This document shows, piece after piece, positions 5,759-6,735 of a stretch of DNA of 6,735 nucleotides. This DNA comes from an uncultured Clostridium sp. (GTDB taxonomy: Bacteria > Bacillota_A > Clostridia > Lachnospirales > Lachnospiraceae): assembly GCA_900556965.1 (NCBI GenBank), contig USQV01000055.1:1-6735 (forward strand). Reading direction: 5' to 3'. A program made the translations under genes and the position numbers. Every line of letters starts with the position of its first letter. Position 1 is the first letter of the stretch. The notes under the pieces were generated by a model. The model was not told where the DNA came from. It searched no databases and was given only the letters and a program-made list of their open reading frames with translations.

Positions 5759-6735
5759 TTATACCATAAAGTTCTTCATCCTCCCCAGCATCTCCAGATC
5801 ATTTTCCAGATATACCGATGCGGCAAGGTTCTCATCATATTCCATACAGCTTCCTTTATCCGGACACAAGGGCAGGATGACGGCCTCGGAGAGGCGGGAA
5901 AGTGTAAGGTTTTTCGCAAATTGCTTTCTGTATTCCGCCTCCAGCACCTGCAGGATATCCCGGGAGTTTTCGAGGCAGCAGACGGAAAATTCATAAAGTG
6001 CCTCTCTGCTGCAGCCGGGGAGCCGGGGATTTGCATAAGGCAGGATCATATTTATCGATGGCTGGAGTCCTGCCACCTTCATCTCGCTCCTGCGGACTGT
6101 ATCTCCTCCGATAAAGGGATAAAGAGTAGATTCCACGAACCACTGTCTAAGATTAGGCATGGAATAAATGCTTTCCACCGGAAGATGGAACATCTGCATC
6201 AGGTCTCTGCCGTAACCGGAGATGACGCCCACGACTACTTTTTTTACCGTGATCCCGTCTGCCCTAAGACGCGGAGCCAGAGCCTGAAGACGGTCTGCCT
6301 TGTGTACGAGGTCATCGACAAGGATGACCGGACGGTCAAAGGAGCGTATCGTCCTGATCTGGCTTTCTAACGGCGAATAGTAAGGGAACGGCTCGATGGA
6401 ATAGCTGTTCAGATCGGGCTCGTAGACCCTATCCGTATGGAGCGTTTTTGTCACCGTGTTGGGGATCACCTTGCCTCTCAGGATCTTTCCGAAGGGAACG
6501 CACATATTGTCACCCAGCCGTCTTGGTGTTACCGGCTCCCGCGGAACCTCGTTCAGGGCCGTGATCCGATCCACCAGCCGATGATGCATCACGCCGGAGG
6601 AAAGGGACAATACCAGATTTCCCGGATACAGCTTAGTCATTGCGACCTGCAGCCTCTTGTGGTTTCTCTCGATGGCTTCTAATACAGCCGGACTGCTGGC
6701 AAAGGGCTCCTTGATGGTGGTCTCTAAGTTATGGA
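5759..6735 (-). CDS. Phosphoribosyltransferase-like protein (start beyond the right edge)
   Basis: The reading frame is open from the stop at 5759 to the window edge, about 325 residues. The ATG at 6640 is internal or at best an alternative start, because upstream codons give a sensible protein sequence (HNLETTIKEPFASSP...). The clearest feature is PVILVDDLVHKADRL (codons around 6286-6331): a hydrophobic strand, two adjacent aspartates and a loop, as in the PRPP-binding motif of type I phosphoribosyltransferases (family pattern VLVVDDxxxTG). The glycine/threonine-rich end of that loop is replaced by HKADR, so PRPP binding is uncertain. Other conserved-looking pieces are GNLVLSLSSGVMHHRLVDRI, CVPFGKILRGK and NTVTKTLHTDRVYEPD. 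The C-terminal third (about 90 residues) appears mostly helical and ends KNFMV. It is the first visible gene of the minus-strand run and probably shares a transcript with the next two. No precise function can be given. Confidence 0.7.
   Translation of the reverse strand, partial: HNLETTIKEPFASSPAVLEAIERNHKRLQVAMTKLYPGNLVLSLSSGVMHHRLVDRITALNEVPREPVTPRRLGDNMCVPFGKILRGKVIPNTVTKTLHTDRVYEPDLNSYSIEPFPYYSPLESQIRTIRSFDRPVILVDDLVHKADRLQALAPRLRADGITVKKVVVGVISGYGRDLMQMFHLPVESIYSMPNLRQWFVESTLYPFIGGDTVRRSEMKVAGLQPSINMILPYANPRLPGCSREALYEFSVCCLENSRDILQVLEAEYRKQFAKNLTLSRLSEAVILPLCPDKGSCMEYDENLAASVYLENDLEMLGRMKNFMV

Noticed and set aside
5645..6370. A 241-codon open frame on the plus strand
   Set aside because: It lies opposite the dehydrogenase-like and phosphoribosyltransferase-like genes, whose motifs are recognisable. 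The plus-strand translation shows no family features.

Overview
The window looks like a chromosomal stretch from an anaerobic Firmicute, most probably a Lachnospiraceae-type Clostridia. The basis is moderate GC, strong GGAGG-type ribosome binding sites, a sigma-A style promoter, and a FeoB with the clostridial signature (GCNAAGVTGCRII, VPCNGRF). This is an inference from sequence style; no search was run.

Layout: positions 1-712 (minus) hold the N-terminal half of threonine synthase (thrC), leaving the window on the left. Positions 713-923 are a divergent intergenic region with a clear minus-strand promoter for thrC and only a weak candidate promoter for the plus-strand genes. Positions 924-3250 (plus) are a two-gene ferrous iron uptake operon, feoA and feoB, joined by an ATGA overlap. 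FeoB carries two in-frame repeat expansions: a cysteine-rich block of 12-residue repeats between the GTPase domain and the membrane domain, and an alanine/isoleucine/glutamate block of 5-residue repeats in the membrane half.

Positions 3203-6735 (minus) form a run of three co-oriented genes read from the right edge: a phosphoribosyltransferase-like protein (start outside the window), a divergent lactate/malate dehydrogenase-like protein, and a flavodoxin-fold oxidoreductase with a four-cysteine motif. The last gene converges on feoB and overlaps its 3' end by 48 bp, with no visible terminator between them.

FeoA and FeoB act together in Fe(II) import, and ThrC makes threonine from O-phosphohomoserine. 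The three minus-strand genes look like one transcription unit combining a PRPP-type fold, an NAD-type fold and an FMN-type fold. Their substrate is not evident. This trio, together with the repeat-expanded FeoB, is the least conventional content here. No tRNA, rRNA, CRISPR array, insertion sequence or riboswitch was recognised.
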